Assembly (NCBI GenBank): GCA_965214955.1
Contig: CBDCCU010000001.1
Coordinates: 124,001-188,000, forward strand
DNA length: 64,000 nucleotides
Origin: Aliikangiella sp965214955
GTDB lineage: Bacteria > Pseudomonadota > Gammaproteobacteria > Enterobacterales > Kangiellaceae
Direction of reading: 5' to 3'
Shown here: in pieces, positions 52,009-61,190 of the stretch
How positions within the stretch are numbered: the first letter of the stretch is position 1
How the letters are laid out: the number at the start of each line of letters is the position of its first letter
Made by a program: the position numbers and the translations under genes
Notes under the pieces: model-generated
Database searches by the model: none
What the model saw: the letters and a program-made list of their open reading frames with translations, nothing else
What the model was told of the DNA's origin: nothing

Positions 52009-53124
52009 ATGCAATTAAATACCGCAAGAGAATTAATCGAAGATATTGCCAAGGGCAAAATGGTCATCTTAATGGATGATGAAGATCGCGAAAACGAAGG
52101 CGATTTAGTGATGGCATCGACCATGGTAAGGCCCGAAGATATTAATTTTATGGCACGTTACGGACGCGGGCTAATTTGTTTAACCCTAACTCAAGAGCGC
52201 TGTGAGCAATTAAGATTGCCCTTAATGACTCCCCAAAATGGCGCTTCATTTGAAACTAACTTTACCCTTTCTATTGAAGCGGCTGAAGGGGTAACAACGG
52301 GAATTTCAGCCTCTGATCGCGCTAAAACCATTCAGGCGGCGGTATCACCCAATGCCGAGCCAAATGATATTGTGCAGCCAGGACATATTTTCCCTATTAT
52401 GGCAAAGCAGGGCGGGGTATTAACTCGTGCTGGTCATACTGAGGCTGGTTGCGATTTAGCAAGGCTTGCGGGTTTTGAGCCAAGCGCGACTATTGTTGAA
52501 ATTTTAAATGAAGACGGCACTATGGCGCGTCGTGCGGACTTAGAAAAAGTGGCTAAAGAGCATGGGTTAAAAATTGGCACTATTGCCGATTTAATCGAGT
52601 ATCGCATGAATACCGAGCACACTATTGAAGAGGTATTGTGTGTTGATTGGCCAACTGATTATGGTGATTTTAAACTTCATGCCTTTAAAGATACCATCGA
52701 AGGAGAGGCACATATTGCTTTGGTTAAAGGCGAAATTAAGCCCAACGAACCATCTACCGTAAGAGTACATGTGACCGATGTGGCAACCGATTTGTTAGGT
52801 AAAAGTAAAAAAAGCCAAGGTAGCTGGACAATACAACGAGCCATTGAAAAAGTAGCAGATGAAAAAACCGGTGTAGTGCTACTGCTGGGCAATCAATCGT
52901 CTGCAACGGCTGTTTTAGACCGTATTGCTTTTTTGTCGGGGCAAAAAACGGTTAGCCCTAAAGCTCAGGCACAAGCCAGTAGAGCTTCAAGAACTGTTGG
53001 TATTGGCTCGCAAATATTAATGGAGCTTGGGGTGAATAAAATGCGTTTGCTAAGCCCAGTTAAAAAATATCGTGCGCTTTCAGGCTTTAACTTGGAAGTG
53101 GTTGAGTATATCGAAGATAAATAA
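52009..53124 (+). CDS. ribBA: RibBA: DHBP synthase with degenerate cyclohydrolase domain
   Basis: 371 aa. The N-terminal DHBP synthase (about 1-200) is intact: MDDEDRENEGDLVMAS, SASDRAKTI, RAGHTEAGCDLARLAG. It makes the four-carbon donor for lumazine. The C-terminal part (about 205-370) has the cyclohydrolase II fold order (GEAHIALVKGEI, VRVHVTDVATDLLG, NKMRLLSPVKKYRALSGFNLEVVEY) but lacks the zinc Cys residues and the RQEGRGIGL catalytic stretch, so that half should be inactive. A separate intact RibA at 39813 supplies that step. Confidence 0.92.
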   Translation: MQLNTARELIEDIAKGKMVILMDDEDRENEGDLVMASTMVRPEDINFMARYGRGLICLTLTQERCEQLRLPLMTPQNGASFETNFTLSIEAAEGVTTGISASDRAKTIQAAVSPNAEPNDIVQPGHIFPIMAKQGGVLTRAGHTEAGCDLARLAGFEPSATIVEILNEDGTMARRADLEKVAKEHGLKIGTIADLIEYRMNTEHTIEEVLCVDWPTDYGDFKLHAFKDTIEGEAHIALVKGEIKPNEPSTVRVHVTDVATDLLGKSKKSQGSWTIQRAIEKVADEKTGVVLLLGNQSSATAVLDRIAFLSGQKTVSPKAQAQASRASRTVGIGSQILMELGVNKMRLLSPVKKYRALSGFNLEVVEYIEDK

Positions 53125-53154
53125 GATTAATCGAAGAAATAAGAGAGAAAAGTG

Positions 53155-53622
53155 ATGAAAACAATTGAAGGCAACATGATTGCCAATGGTAGTAAGTTCG
53201 CATTGTTAGTCGCCCGTTTTAATAGCTTTGTGGTGGAAAGTTTAGTTGAAGGTGCGGTTGATGCCCTTAAACGCCATGGTGTTAATGAAAGTGATATCGA
53301 AATTATTCGTGTGCCAGGTGCCTTTGAAATGCCAGTGGCAGCGCAAAAGCTAGCCAACGCAAAAAAATATGATGCCATTGTGGCTTTAGGTGCGGTTATT
53401 CGCGGTGGAACCCCACATTTTGAATATGTAGCTGGTGAATGTGTAAAAGGTTTATCACAAGTATCACTTAATGCCAGCACACCGATTGCCTTTGGTGTAT
53501 TAACCGTTGATAGCATTGAGCAAGCCATTGAACGTGCTGGCACTAAAGCGGGCAATAAAGGTGCTGAGGCTGCCCTTGGCGCACTTGAAATGGTAAACCT
53601 TTTACAACAAATTGAAGCTTAA
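53155..53622 (+). CDS. ribH: Lumazine synthase
   Basis: 155 aa (E. coli 156). Condenses the pyrimidinedione with DHBP. ARFNSFVVESLVEGAVDALKRHGV, PGAFEMPVAAQKLA, ALGAVIRGGTPHFEYVAGE with the catalytic His, and GVLTVDSIEQAIERAGTKAGNKGAEAALGALEM are conserved. ATG 53155 chosen over GTG 53152; AGAGAGAAA lies upstream. Confidence 0.97.
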   Translation: MKTIEGNMIANGSKFALLVARFNSFVVESLVEGAVDALKRHGVNESDIEIIRVPGAFEMPVAAQKLANAKKYDAIVALGAVIRGGTPHFEYVAGECVKGLSQVSLNASTPIAFGVLTVDSIEQAIERAGTKAGNKGAEAALGALEMVNLLQQIEA

Positions 53623-53624
53623 TA

Positions 53625-54059
53625 ATGATCAAGAAACCCTCTACCCGTAAGAAAGCCCGTCGTTATGCCGTGCAAGGGATCTATCAATGGCATTTAAGTG
53701 GTAATGCCATTGAAGAAATTGAATTGCAATTTCTTGAAACTATAAATCAAGCCAAAGTGGATATTGAATATTTCCGCGAAATTTTGGTTAATACATTAAC
53801 TTCGGTAAATGCATTAGATAAGCTTTTAGAGCCTTATCTAGAACGTGATTTTAAAGAAGTAAATCCTGTTGAGTTAGCCGTTTTGCGTTTGGCTGCTTAT
53901 GAGTTGCAGTCTCGTATGGATGTTCCTTATAAAGTAGTAATCAACGAAGCTTTAGAGCTCACTAAAACTTTTGGTGCTGAAGAAGGTCATAAGTTTGTGA
54001 ATGGCATTTTAGATAAACTAGCTCGCCAATTGAGGCCTCTTGAAGCTAAAAAAGTTTAA
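53625..54059 (+). CDS. nusB: Transcription antitermination factor NusB
   Basis: 144 aa (E. coli 139). Pairs with S10 (NusE) at boxA of rRNA operons. KKARRYAVQGIYQWHLSG, DFKEVNPVELAVLRLAAYEL and VPYKVVINEALELTKTFGAEEGHKFVNGILDKLA are hallmarks. It lies 2 bp after ribH, as in many gammaproteobacteria. Confidence 0.97.
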   Translation: MIKKPSTRKKARRYAVQGIYQWHLSGNAIEEIELQFLETINQAKVDIEYFREILVNTLTSVNALDKLLEPYLERDFKEVNPVELAVLRLAAYELQSRMDVPYKVVINEALELTKTFGAEEGHKFVNGILDKLARQLRPLEAKKV

Positions 54060-54167
54060 GACTAGTCAACTATTTTCCTGTCATATTAATCAACTATGAT
54101 GATCAAATGATAAATTCAAGTGCTTAATAAAGCGCTTGAACTTTTTATTAAGCAAGCCAATATTACA

Positions 54168-55124
54168 ATGAATGAATTTGAAATTATTGAAAAATATTTT
54201 AGCGTTGAATCTCGTAAACGCAAAGATGTGCTAAAAGGAATTGGTGATGACTGTGCACTATTAAAAGTTCCGCAAGGACAAAGGCTGGCCGCCTCAATGG
54301 ACACACTTATTGGCGGTGTGCATTTTTTGCCAGATTCAAATGCTGCGGATATTGCGCATAAAGCGGTGGCGGTAAATTTAAGCGATTTAGCTGCGGTTGG
54401 TGCAGAGCCTGCATGGATCACTTTATCAATTTCTATGCCTCAAGTTGACACCGAATGGTTAAAAGATTTTAGCCGAGGTTTAGCCAAAATTATTAATTAC
54501 TTTGGGGTACAACTTGTTGGTGGCGATACCACTAAAGGTCCATTGTCTATTACTATTCAAGCTCATGGCTTTGTGCCAGAAAAAGTATTTATTCCGCGTA
54601 ATAAGGCTAAAGCGGGGGATTTAATTTGTGTCACTGGAAATATTGGCGATGCCGCTTTAGGACTAAAAGTGGCACAAAACCAACTGCAATTACCTCCGCA
54701 AGATGCCAGTGAACTCCTAAAAAAATACTTAACTCCTTACCCGAGAATCGCGGCAGGTATTGCATTGCGTGGTAGGGCAACTTCGGCAATTGACATTTCT
54801 GATGGATTACTTGCCGACATTAACCATATTAGCCACCAAAGTAATGTAGGCGCCTTGGTAAGATTAGAGCGAATTCCCTTATCGAGCGCTGCTAAAACAA
54901 TCACCAACCAGTCTTTACTACGCGATGCCATGTTATCGGGTGGTGATGATTATGAGCTGTGCTTTACTGTTGACGAAGATGATCTTGATTCGGCTAGCAA
55001 CGCTTTAGAAATGGTGGGAACTCAGTGTATTCCTATTGGGCGACTAACGGGTAAACCCGGAGTAAGAGTGCTAGATGGCGACAAAGAGCTAACACTTGAA
55101 GAGCTAGGTTATTTGCATTTTTAA
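54168..55124 (+). CDS. thiL: Thiamine-monophosphate kinase
   Basis: 318 aa (E. coli 325). Makes thiamine diphosphate. GIGDDCALLKVPQGQRLAASMDTLIGGVHF holds the Mg/ATP Asp residues, VNLSDLAAVGAEPAWITLSISMP, VGGDTTKGPLSITI, AIDISDGLLADINHI and LSGGDDYELCF follow. Start ATG 54168 (MNEFEIIEKYF) matches the family; the frame is open 16 codons further upstream. Confidence 0.96.
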   Translation: MNEFEIIEKYFSVESRKRKDVLKGIGDDCALLKVPQGQRLAASMDTLIGGVHFLPDSNAADIAHKAVAVNLSDLAAVGAEPAWITLSISMPQVDTEWLKDFSRGLAKIINYFGVQLVGGDTTKGPLSITIQAHGFVPEKVFIPRNKAKAGDLICVTGNIGDAALGLKVAQNQLQLPPQDASELLKKYLTPYPRIAAGIALRGRATSAIDISDGLLADINHISHQSNVGALVRLERIPLSSAAKTITNQSLLRDAMLSGGDDYELCFTVDEDDLDSASNALEMVGTQCIPIGRLTGKPGVRVLDGDKELTLEELGYLHF

Positions 55125-55141
55125 CTTTAAAGATTACTGCC

Positions 55142-55633
55142 ATGTCAAAGCCTGTACCGTTAACAACCGTTTTTAGTCATCCTATTCACTTTTTAGCCTT
55201 TGGCTTTGGTAGTGGACTATCACCTAAAGCACCAGGAACCGCTGGAACCTTGGCAGCACTGCCTTTATGCTATTTGTGTGCTTTGCTACCACCAACGATG
55301 TATTGGTTAATTACTGCGCTAATTTGTTTAACCGGACTTTACATTTGTGGCGAGTCGGCGCGAAAGCTTAAATCTCATGATCACCCGGGCATTGTTTGGG
55401 ATGAGTTTGCGGGAATATTTATTACTTTAGGCGGGTTTAGCCTCAATTGGACTAATTTAGTGCTTGGCTTTTTATTGTTTAGAGTTTTTGATATTTTAAA
55501 ACCTTGGCCTATCGCATGGGCCGACAAAAAGGTGTCTGGCGGCTTAGGAATTATGCTTGATGATATTATTGCTGGTATGATGGCATGGATAGTCTTATAT
55601 GGTATCAATAGTTTATGGTTCGATTACTTTTAA
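55142..55633 (+). CDS. pgpA: Phosphatidylglycerophosphatase A
   Basis: 163 aa (E. coli about 172). Membrane phosphatase of phosphatidylglycerol synthesis. FGFGSGLSPKAPGTAGTLAALPLC at the N-terminus, DHPGIVWDEFAGIFI with the metal-binding acidic residues, and FRVFDILKPWPIAWADKKVSGGLGIMLDDIIAG are conserved. 17 bp after thiL. Confidence 0.95.
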   Translation: MSKPVPLTTVFSHPIHFLAFGFGSGLSPKAPGTAGTLAALPLCYLCALLPPTMYWLITALICLTGLYICGESARKLKSHDHPGIVWDEFAGIFITLGGFSLNWTNLVLGFLLFRVFDILKPWPIAWADKKVSGGLGIMLDDIIAGMMAWIVLYGINSLWFDYF

Positions 55634-56289
55634 TTGTTTGTTTGCTTCTTACGTTTTTCAGCAAAGCTGAAACACTCGATTTTAAACTAATTGCATTGTT
55701 TAAAAACTCTGCCATGGTTGAGCTTAATGGTAAGCAAAAATTACTGCGAAACGGTCAGTCATTAACGCCACAAGTTAAACTTAAACAAGCCAACACTAAG
55801 TTTGCCCTTTTTGAAGTGAATGGCAAAGTGGTTGAAATGACGCTAAATCGCCATACTCAAGTGATCCAGCAAAGCGCTCAACCTAAAGCCTCATCTACCA
55901 ATCTAAACAACACAACTGGTTCAGTACAAATACTAAAAAACCTAAATGACATGTACCGAGTACCAGGTTTTATCAATGGAAGACAAGTGGGACTTTTGGT
56001 TGATACGGGTGCAACTTTGGTGGCTATGGATCAAGGAACTGCCGATAAGCTAGGTATTCAATATCGTACTCAAGGCAAAAAAAGCTTATCGAGAACGGCT
56101 GCGGGAGTTGTGTCTACTTGGCATGTTACTTTAGCCAGCGTAAAAGTAGGAACCATTGAGCTTAAAAATGTACGTGGCTCGGTGATTAAAGGAGAAGGAC
56201 CGCCGTTTGTTTTACTAGGGCAGTCCTTTTTAAATCAGCTTAATGTTCAGTCTGATGGTCGATTAATGACCTTAACAAAAAAGTTTTAA
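55615..56289 (+). CDS. Retropepsin-like aspartic protease
   Basis: 224 aa, exported (signal MVRLLLIVCLLLTFFSKA). A clan AA (TIGR02281-type) aspartic protease: N-terminal about 100 residues with an SH3-like segment, then YRVPGFINGRQVGLLVDTGATLVAMDQGTADKLGI with the active-site DTGA, and PFVLLGQSFLNQL near the end. One catalytic Asp per chain implies dimerisation. The ATG overlaps the pgpA end by 19 bp, so it is likely co-transcribed. Confidence 0.85.
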   Translation: MVRLLLIVCLLLTFFSKAETLDFKLIALFKNSAMVELNGKQKLLRNGQSLTPQVKLKQANTKFALFEVNGKVVEMTLNRHTQVIQQSAQPKASSTNLNNTTGSVQILKNLNDMYRVPGFINGRQVGLLVDTGATLVAMDQGTADKLGIQYRTQGKKSLSRTAAGVVSTWHVTLASVKVGTIELKNVRGSVIKGEGPPFVLLGQSFLNQLNVQSDGRLMTLTKKF

Positions 56290-56300
56290 GTGTTTTTGTT

Positions 56301-57587
56301 TTAGTTTTTCAAACTGGCAAAAGCAATATCGGCTGCGGCTAAGGTTTTATCTAATGTTGTTTGACTGTGAGCAGCACTTATAAACCCTGCTTCAAATGCC
56401 GATGGCGCTAAATAAACCCCTTGCTCTAACATGGCATGAAAAAAAGTTTTAAATTGATCTTGGTTAGAATTTACCACTTGTGAAAATTGGGTAATATTTT
56501 TTTCTTCGGTAAAGAACAATCCGAACATACTGCCAACATGGTTAGTAGTAAAAGGAATGCCATGCTTATCAGCCAGTTCTTGCAAGCCATTAACGAGTTT
56601 TTCGCAATAAGCATAAAGCGGTTTAAAGAAATCTTTTTCGCATAAAAGCGCTAGTGAGGTTAATCCTGCGGTCATGGCAATGGGATTACCCGATAAAGTA
56701 CCTGCTTGATACACAGGCCCTGCTGGCGCTAGGTGTTGCATAATTTCTTTTTTACCGCCAAAGGCACCTACTGGCATACCGCCGCCTAATATTTTTCCTA
56801 AGGTAGTTAAGTCTGGCTCTACACCATATAACATTTGAGCAGTTCCACTGCCGACGCGCAAACCGCACATTACTTCATCAAAAATCAGTACAGCTTTGTG
56901 TTCATCACAAAGATCGCGAAGCCCTTGTAAAAAGCCATCAACGGGTGGAATGCAGTTCATATTACCCGCAATTGGCTCTACAATAATGGTGGCTACTTGA
57001 TCTCTGTTGGCTTCTAATAAAGCCTTAACGCTGTTTAAATTATTAAATTCGGCGGTTAAGGTATGCTTAGCAAAATCGGCAGGAACCCCAGGGGATGTTG
57101 GCTCTCCTAAAGTTAATGCGCCAGAGCCAGCTTTAACCAATAAGCAGTCGGCATGACCATGATAGCAACCTTCAAATTTAATTAATTTGTCTTTGCCAGT
57201 AAATCCGCGAGCAAGCCTAATTGCCGACATGGTAGCTTCGGTGCCCGAGCTTACCATTCTAACTTGTTCAACTGAGGGGATCATAGCGCACACTTTGTTG
57301 GCCATAGTCACTTCAATTTCGGTTGGCGCGCCAAAGCTAAGTCCGTTTGCCGCCGCGTTTATAACGGCTTTCCTAATTTTAGGGTGGTTATGCCCATGAA
57401 CCATTGGCCCCCAAGAGCCAACATAATCGACATATTCTTTACCATCTACATCGGTAAAATAAGCGCCATCGGCTTTTTCGATAAAAACGGGGGTTCCGCC
57501 CACACCATTAAAGGCACGTACGGGGGAATTAACCGCACCAGGGATCACTTTTTCCGCTTGGTTAAATAAGTGTTGTGATTGGTTCAT
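56301..57587 (-). CDS. hemL: Glutamate-1-semialdehyde aminomutase
   Basis: 428 aa (E. coli 426). PLP/PMP enzyme making 5-aminolevulinate for haem and tetrapyrroles. PGAVNSPVRAFNGVGGTP, MVSSGTEATMSAIRLARG, CYHGHAD, LIFDEVMCGLRVG, and the PLP Lys in TLGKILGGGMPVGAFGG are conserved. A stand-alone gene convergent with the protease gene. Confidence 0.96.
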   Translation of the reverse strand: MNQSQHLFNQAEKVIPGAVNSPVRAFNGVGGTPVFIEKADGAYFTDVDGKEYVDYVGSWGPMVHGHNHPKIRKAVINAAANGLSFGAPTEIEVTMANKVCAMIPSVEQVRMVSSGTEATMSAIRLARGFTGKDKLIKFEGCYHGHADCLLVKAGSGALTLGEPTSPGVPADFAKHTLTAEFNNLNSVKALLEANRDQVATIIVEPIAGNMNCIPPVDGFLQGLRDLCDEHKAVLIFDEVMCGLRVGSGTAQMLYGVEPDLTTLGKILGGGMPVGAFGGKKEIMQHLAPAGPVYQAGTLSGNPIAMTAGLTSLALLCEKDFFKPLYAYCEKLVNGLQELADKHGIPFTTNHVGSMFGLFFTEEKNITQFSQVVNSNQDQFKTFFHAMLEQGVYLAPSAFEAGFISAAHSQTTLDKTLAAADIAFASLKN

Positions 57588-57628
57588 ATTGTTCTCGTAT
57601 TAAATATTTTATAAATAAATTCTTATTG

Positions 57629-58642
57629 TTATAAGTTTATACCAACTTGCCAGTTTACTTGGCGCTCATAGTTTTTAATTTGATCTTCGACACCTAAAAT
57701 GCAAGCAAACAATGCCATACGCATTAAAACGCCGTTATCGGTTTGTCTGAATATTGCTAAGCCTTGTTCATGGTTTAAATCGTTATCGAGTTCATTGGCT
57801 TCACTGCGTGAATCTCTTGGAAGTGGGTGCATAATAACGGCATTGGGCTGACATAGGTTTTGATAAATGCTTTGATTTAAACGAAATGAGCCGCGATATT
57901 GATTGGCAATGTCTTGTGATTCAAAGCGCTCTTCTTGAACTCGGGTTTGATAAATAATGTTAGCTTGCGGCAGCGTTTCTTCAAGCTGGCTGCTAATAGA
58001 CACTTGATGTCCAGCGCTGGTTAAATTGTCGATATACTGAGTAGGTAAGGCGAGCTCTTTAGGTGATACTAGTTGTATTTTTAGATTTTTGTATAAGCTT
58101 AATAACTGGCAAAGGGAGTGAACGGTTCTGCCGTGTTTTAAATCACCCATTAAGGTTAAACTTAAATCATTTATGTTCCGCTGCTGGTTGGCAAGCTCTT
58201 GATGAATAGTAAATAAATCGAGCATAGCCTGAGTAGGGTGCTCATTGGCGCCATCGCCGCCGTTAATAACGGGAACTCGGCTTCCTGTGGCAAACTCTGC
58301 CACCGAGCCTGCCTGTGGGTGGCGCATTGCAATAATGTCGCTATAGCCTGAAATTACTTGAGCGGTATCGTAAAGTGATTCGCCCTTAGCTAATGCAGAG
58401 TTTGACATACCTGTAGTTTCTCGCACCGAGCCGCCCAGTAGATTAAAGGCAGCACCAAAACTTACCCGAGTTCTGGTGCTAGGTTCAAAAAACATATTGC
58501 CAAGAATGGCACCTTCTAGCACGCGGGTGAGTTTTTGCTTTTGCGCATAAGGACGCATTTGTTCAGCAATATTAAATAGCTCGTTAATGACATCGAGTGA
58601 AATATCTTTAACTGATAAAAAATGCTGACCTTTCAATTTCAC
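57629..58642 (-). CDS. pyrB: Aspartate carbamoyltransferase catalytic chain
   Basis: 337 aa (E. coli 311; the longer Pseudomonas type is about 334). Second step of pyrimidine synthesis. Carbamoyl phosphate loop FFEPSTRTRVSF, GESLYDTAQVISGYSD, RHPQAGSVAEFA, NGGDGANEHPTQAMLDL, HPLPR are conserved. No pyrI and no dihydroorotase-like pyrC gene is adjacent. No leader-peptide attenuator was recognised upstream. Confidence 0.94.
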   Translation of the reverse strand: MKLKGQHFLSVKDISLDVINELFNIAEQMRPYAQKQKLTRVLEGAILGNMFFEPSTRTRVSFGAAFNLLGGSVRETTGMSNSALAKGESLYDTAQVISGYSDIIAMRHPQAGSVAEFATGSRVPVINGGDGANEHPTQAMLDLFTIHQELANQQRNINDLSLTLMGDLKHGRTVHSLCQLLSLYKNLKIQLVSPKELALPTQYIDNLTSAGHQVSISSQLEETLPQANIIYQTRVQEERFESQDIANQYRGSFRLNQSIYQNLCQPNAVIMHPLPRDSRSEANELDNDLNHEQGLAIFRQTDNGVLMRMALFACILGVEDQIKNYERQVNWQVGINL

Positions 58643-58724
58643 AATAAAAACACCTAGAGTGGAGAAGTTGGGGGTATTTTAATGTTTTTAGTAGTGCTCT
58701 GCTAGGATCTGCTGGCAGAATTAT

Positions 58725-58747
58725 GACTCTTAAAAAGAGCGGGTATA
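58725..58747. repeat. Fragment resembling the MITE terminal repeat
   Basis: Read toward CGGGTATA, this 23-base stretch matches the right-hand end of the element at 40720-40743 at about 17 of the outermost 21 positions. It abuts the stop of the next gene. No opposite end was found, so it is a solo end or a chance match. Confidence 0.35.
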
Positions 58748-59164
58748 TTAAGCGCTATTTTTTTGCGTGAATATTCCCATTTCGGTTAGTAAAAAGCTTT
58801 TTTGTCCGCGCATATGCTTGAGCAGCTCTTTTCTTGCAACACTGCGCTGAATACCCTTATTAACCAGCTCAATAATTACTTTTTCGAATGCTCTGCGCCT
58901 AATTTCTCCCTGTTTGCTGTTATCTCGGCGATCTCCAAAGTGATCAAGTATTGGTTCGCCACAAGGGCATACCCTAATGAGTTTAATAAAGTTTTTGCCA
59001 TTATCCTCAGCTTCAATTAAACCACTGGTTTTTTGGTAGGGAAGAGATTTTTGGATATATTCAGCTTCATTTTCATACACCATATCGCACTTTTCGCAAC
59101 GCTTTGGAAAAGAGGCATCTTCTAGTGCTTGTAAGTTTCTATAAAGAGAACGATATTCTTCCAT
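58748..59164 (-). CDS. Unrecognised 138-aa cysteine-motif protein
   Basis: I do not recognise the family with certainty. It is soluble, with a likely zinc ribbon: CEKC (residues 22-25) and CPCGEP (near 86-90). The C-terminal half is helical and basic (GEIRRRAFEKVIIELVNKGIQRSVARKELLKHMRGQKSFLLTEMGIF). The arrangement suggests a nucleic-acid or protein-binding zinc protein. Starts with ATG 59164. Confidence 0.6.
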   Translation of the reverse strand: MEEYRSLYRNLQALEDASFPKRCEKCDMVYENEAEYIQKSLPYQKTSGLIEAEDNGKNFIKLIRVCPCGEPILDHFGDRRDNSKQGEIRRRAFEKVIIELVNKGIQRSVARKELLKHMRGQKSFLLTEMGIFTQKNSA

Positions 59165-59327
59165 TAGAATTGATGAACCTGTTAAGGAGTACGCAAAAAA
59201 GAATAGGTAGATTATAGTAAGATTGAGTTGTTTTTGTAATTTTTGTTTTAAACCGTTACGATATTAATTAAATCTAATGCTTAAAATGACCAAGGACATG
59301 GCATTTAGCCACTGGTGAAGAATAATT

Positions 59328-60665
59328 ATGATGAGATTTCTAATAAAGTTTTTACTACTAGCGATTATAGTCACTTTATCGCTAATGCTGTTTGCTCAGT
59401 GGCGAGTAGACAAAGAAGTTGAATCGATTGTTGCTAAAATATCGCCTTTTGTCGAACTTAAGTACGAATCTACCTCTATCTCCTATACTGGAGAAATTTC
59501 AATTAATTCTATAGAGCTTTATTCACCGCAAAGCAGTATTGGTATTGAAATTGGCAAACTTAAATTTTCGATTGGCAGTTTAGTGGATTTGGCAACGTTT
59601 AAAAGCCGCTTGGAAGATAGAGTATTACCCAAAAAAGGTTATTTAATCATTGAAGATTTTTTACTTCCTTTTAATAGTCAGGTGCTTAGAGCCGCAAAAA
59701 CTTTAGAGAAAAAATCATCGCTAGAGCTTATTCAGTGGTCTTATTGTAAATCATTTGAAGATTATGGTTTATCGGCTATGGACGCTATGGGATATGACTA
59801 CATTGCAGGTGATCATGAGCTTCATTATATGTTCGATGACTATTCGGGCAGTATTATTATTAATGGTAGTTCTGAGGTAGAAGAAGCGTTTAAGTCGGAA
59901 TTTCAATTAAATATTGGAAACATCAGAAACTGGCTTAAAGCGCTAGATGAAAATCAACAATCAAATATTGATTTAGCCGTTGCTTTACCTCAGTTGTCGT
60001 TATTAGAAGTTCGTACTAGCGACATAGGCTATAACCTACGAAAAGCTCAAATGTGTGCCGTAAGAGAAGGTGTTTCTGTTGAAGATTATTACACTGGGCA
60101 TATTAATGCGGTAAGTAGCTTGTTCAATGATGTACAGCTTTCATTAGGTGAATCTTTTAATGAGCTTTACCCTTTATTTATTAAACCTAATAGTGAGTTT
60201 TATTGGTTTATGCAACCTAAGCCAACCTTTGATCCTTTAGCGCTTAGCTATTACAGTTATGAAGACTTTATTATTCATGGTGGGCTCAAGGTTTTGATTA
60301 ATAAAAAACCATTAAATATCGAACCAAATTCGTGGAGTATGGAAAAATTTGATCAAATTAAAATTAATTATTTAGAAAAACAAAGACAAACACAAGAAAC
60401 ACCTAATCAGTATCAAACAGTATTAGTGAAACAAGAGTATCAACAAAAACCAATAGGACAAGTAGCTAGATTTATTGGCGCTAAAGCTAAAATTTTGCGA
60501 GCCGATGGCAAACTATTTGAAGGCAAAATTGTTAAAGTTGACTCGCGTAGAGTATGGCTGCAAATTGTTTCTTCTGAGGGCGAGCTAGAGCTTTCAGTGA
60601 TGCCAAAAGATATTAGACGGCTTGAGGTTTTAGTTAAAGTTGAAACTATAGAGCTGAATGAATAG
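59328..60665 (+). CDS. Unrecognised membrane-anchored protein with C-terminal SH3-like domain
   Basis: 445 aa of unknown family. One N-terminal membrane helix (residues about 4-24) with a short cytosolic start, so the rest is periplasmic. The body has no motif I can name; two Cys lie near 146 and 247. The C-terminal 65 residues (GQVARFIGAKAKILRADGKLFEGKIVKVDSRRVWLQIVSSEGELELSVMPKDIRRLEV) look like a small beta-barrel of SH3/Sm type, and a Gln-rich linker (EKQRQTQETPNQYQ) precedes it. It stands alone, convergent with hemJ. Confidence 0.6.
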   Translation: MMRFLIKFLLLAIIVTLSLMLFAQWRVDKEVESIVAKISPFVELKYESTSISYTGEISINSIELYSPQSSIGIEIGKLKFSIGSLVDLATFKSRLEDRVLPKKGYLIIEDFLLPFNSQVLRAAKTLEKKSSLELIQWSYCKSFEDYGLSAMDAMGYDYIAGDHELHYMFDDYSGSIIINGSSEVEEAFKSEFQLNIGNIRNWLKALDENQQSNIDLAVALPQLSLLEVRTSDIGYNLRKAQMCAVREGVSVEDYYTGHINAVSSLFNDVQLSLGESFNELYPLFIKPNSEFYWFMQPKPTFDPLALSYYSYEDFIIHGGLKVLINKKPLNIEPNSWSMEKFDQIKINYLEKQRQTQETPNQYQTVLVKQEYQQKPIGQVARFIGAKAKILRADGKLFEGKIVKVDSRRVWLQIVSSEGELELSVMPKDIRRLEVLVKVETIELNE

Positions 60666-60677
60666 TTTATTTAACGC

Positions 60678-60701
60678 TATATCCGTTTTACTTAAAGCAC
60701 G
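60678..60701. repeat. Fragment resembling the left MITE terminal repeat
   Basis: TATATCCGTTTTACTTAAAG and the next four bases match the left end of the element at 40478-40501 at about 17 of 24 positions, in the 70-bp gap after the preceding gene. No partner end is visible nearby. Confidence 0.4.
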
Positions 60702-60736
60702 TCTCTTAAAATGCTCTCTAAAATAACACGAGCTTA

Positions 60737-61165
60737 TTAAAACGGTTTGGTTACCGCTAATATCACAACAGCAAATAAAATTAATACTGGAAATTCATTA
60801 AAAAACCGATAAAAAACATGACCATGAGTTGACTGGTTTAGCGTGAATTTTTTTAAGTAATTACCGCAAATAAAATGATAAACAATTAAAAACAATATTA
60901 AGCTCAGTTTTGCGTGCATCCATCCTGTTTTCAATAATGCCGAATTAATGTACAGCATTAATCCGCCCAAAATTGCAGTGATCCACATAAAAGGGGTAAC
61001 AAAGCGATAAAGCTTTGTTGCCATGGTGAGCAGTTGGTTATATGAACTTTTATCTTCCACCATGGCTAGGTTTACATAAATTCTAGGCAAGTAAAATAAA
61101 CCCGCAAACCAGCTAGTAAAAAAAATAATATGTAGTGCTTTTATTAGCGGATACCATTCGTACAT
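60737..61165 (-). CDS. hemJ: HemJ-type protoporphyrinogen oxidase
   Basis: 142 aa, four membrane helices, CopD/HemJ family: YPLIKALHIIFFTSWFAGLFYLPRIYVNLA with the conserved His, TMATKLYRFVTPFMWITAILGG, GWMHAKLSLILFLIVYHFICG with the conserved His-x-Lys, FFNEFPVLILFAVVILAVTKPF. It oxidises protoporphyrinogen IX in haem synthesis in bacteria without HemG/HemY. Start ATG 61165 (MYEWYP), with AGAAAGAGAAAA upstream; the open frame further 5' lies within the end of the CLC gene. Confidence 0.85.
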   Translation of the reverse strand: MYEWYPLIKALHIIFFTSWFAGLFYLPRIYVNLAMVEDKSSYNQLLTMATKLYRFVTPFMWITAILGGLMLYINSALLKTGWMHAKLSLILFLIVYHFICGNYLKKFTLNQSTHGHVFYRFFNEFPVLILFAVVILAVTKPF

Positions 61166-61190
61166 TTTTTCTCTTTCTTTTCTATAACGA

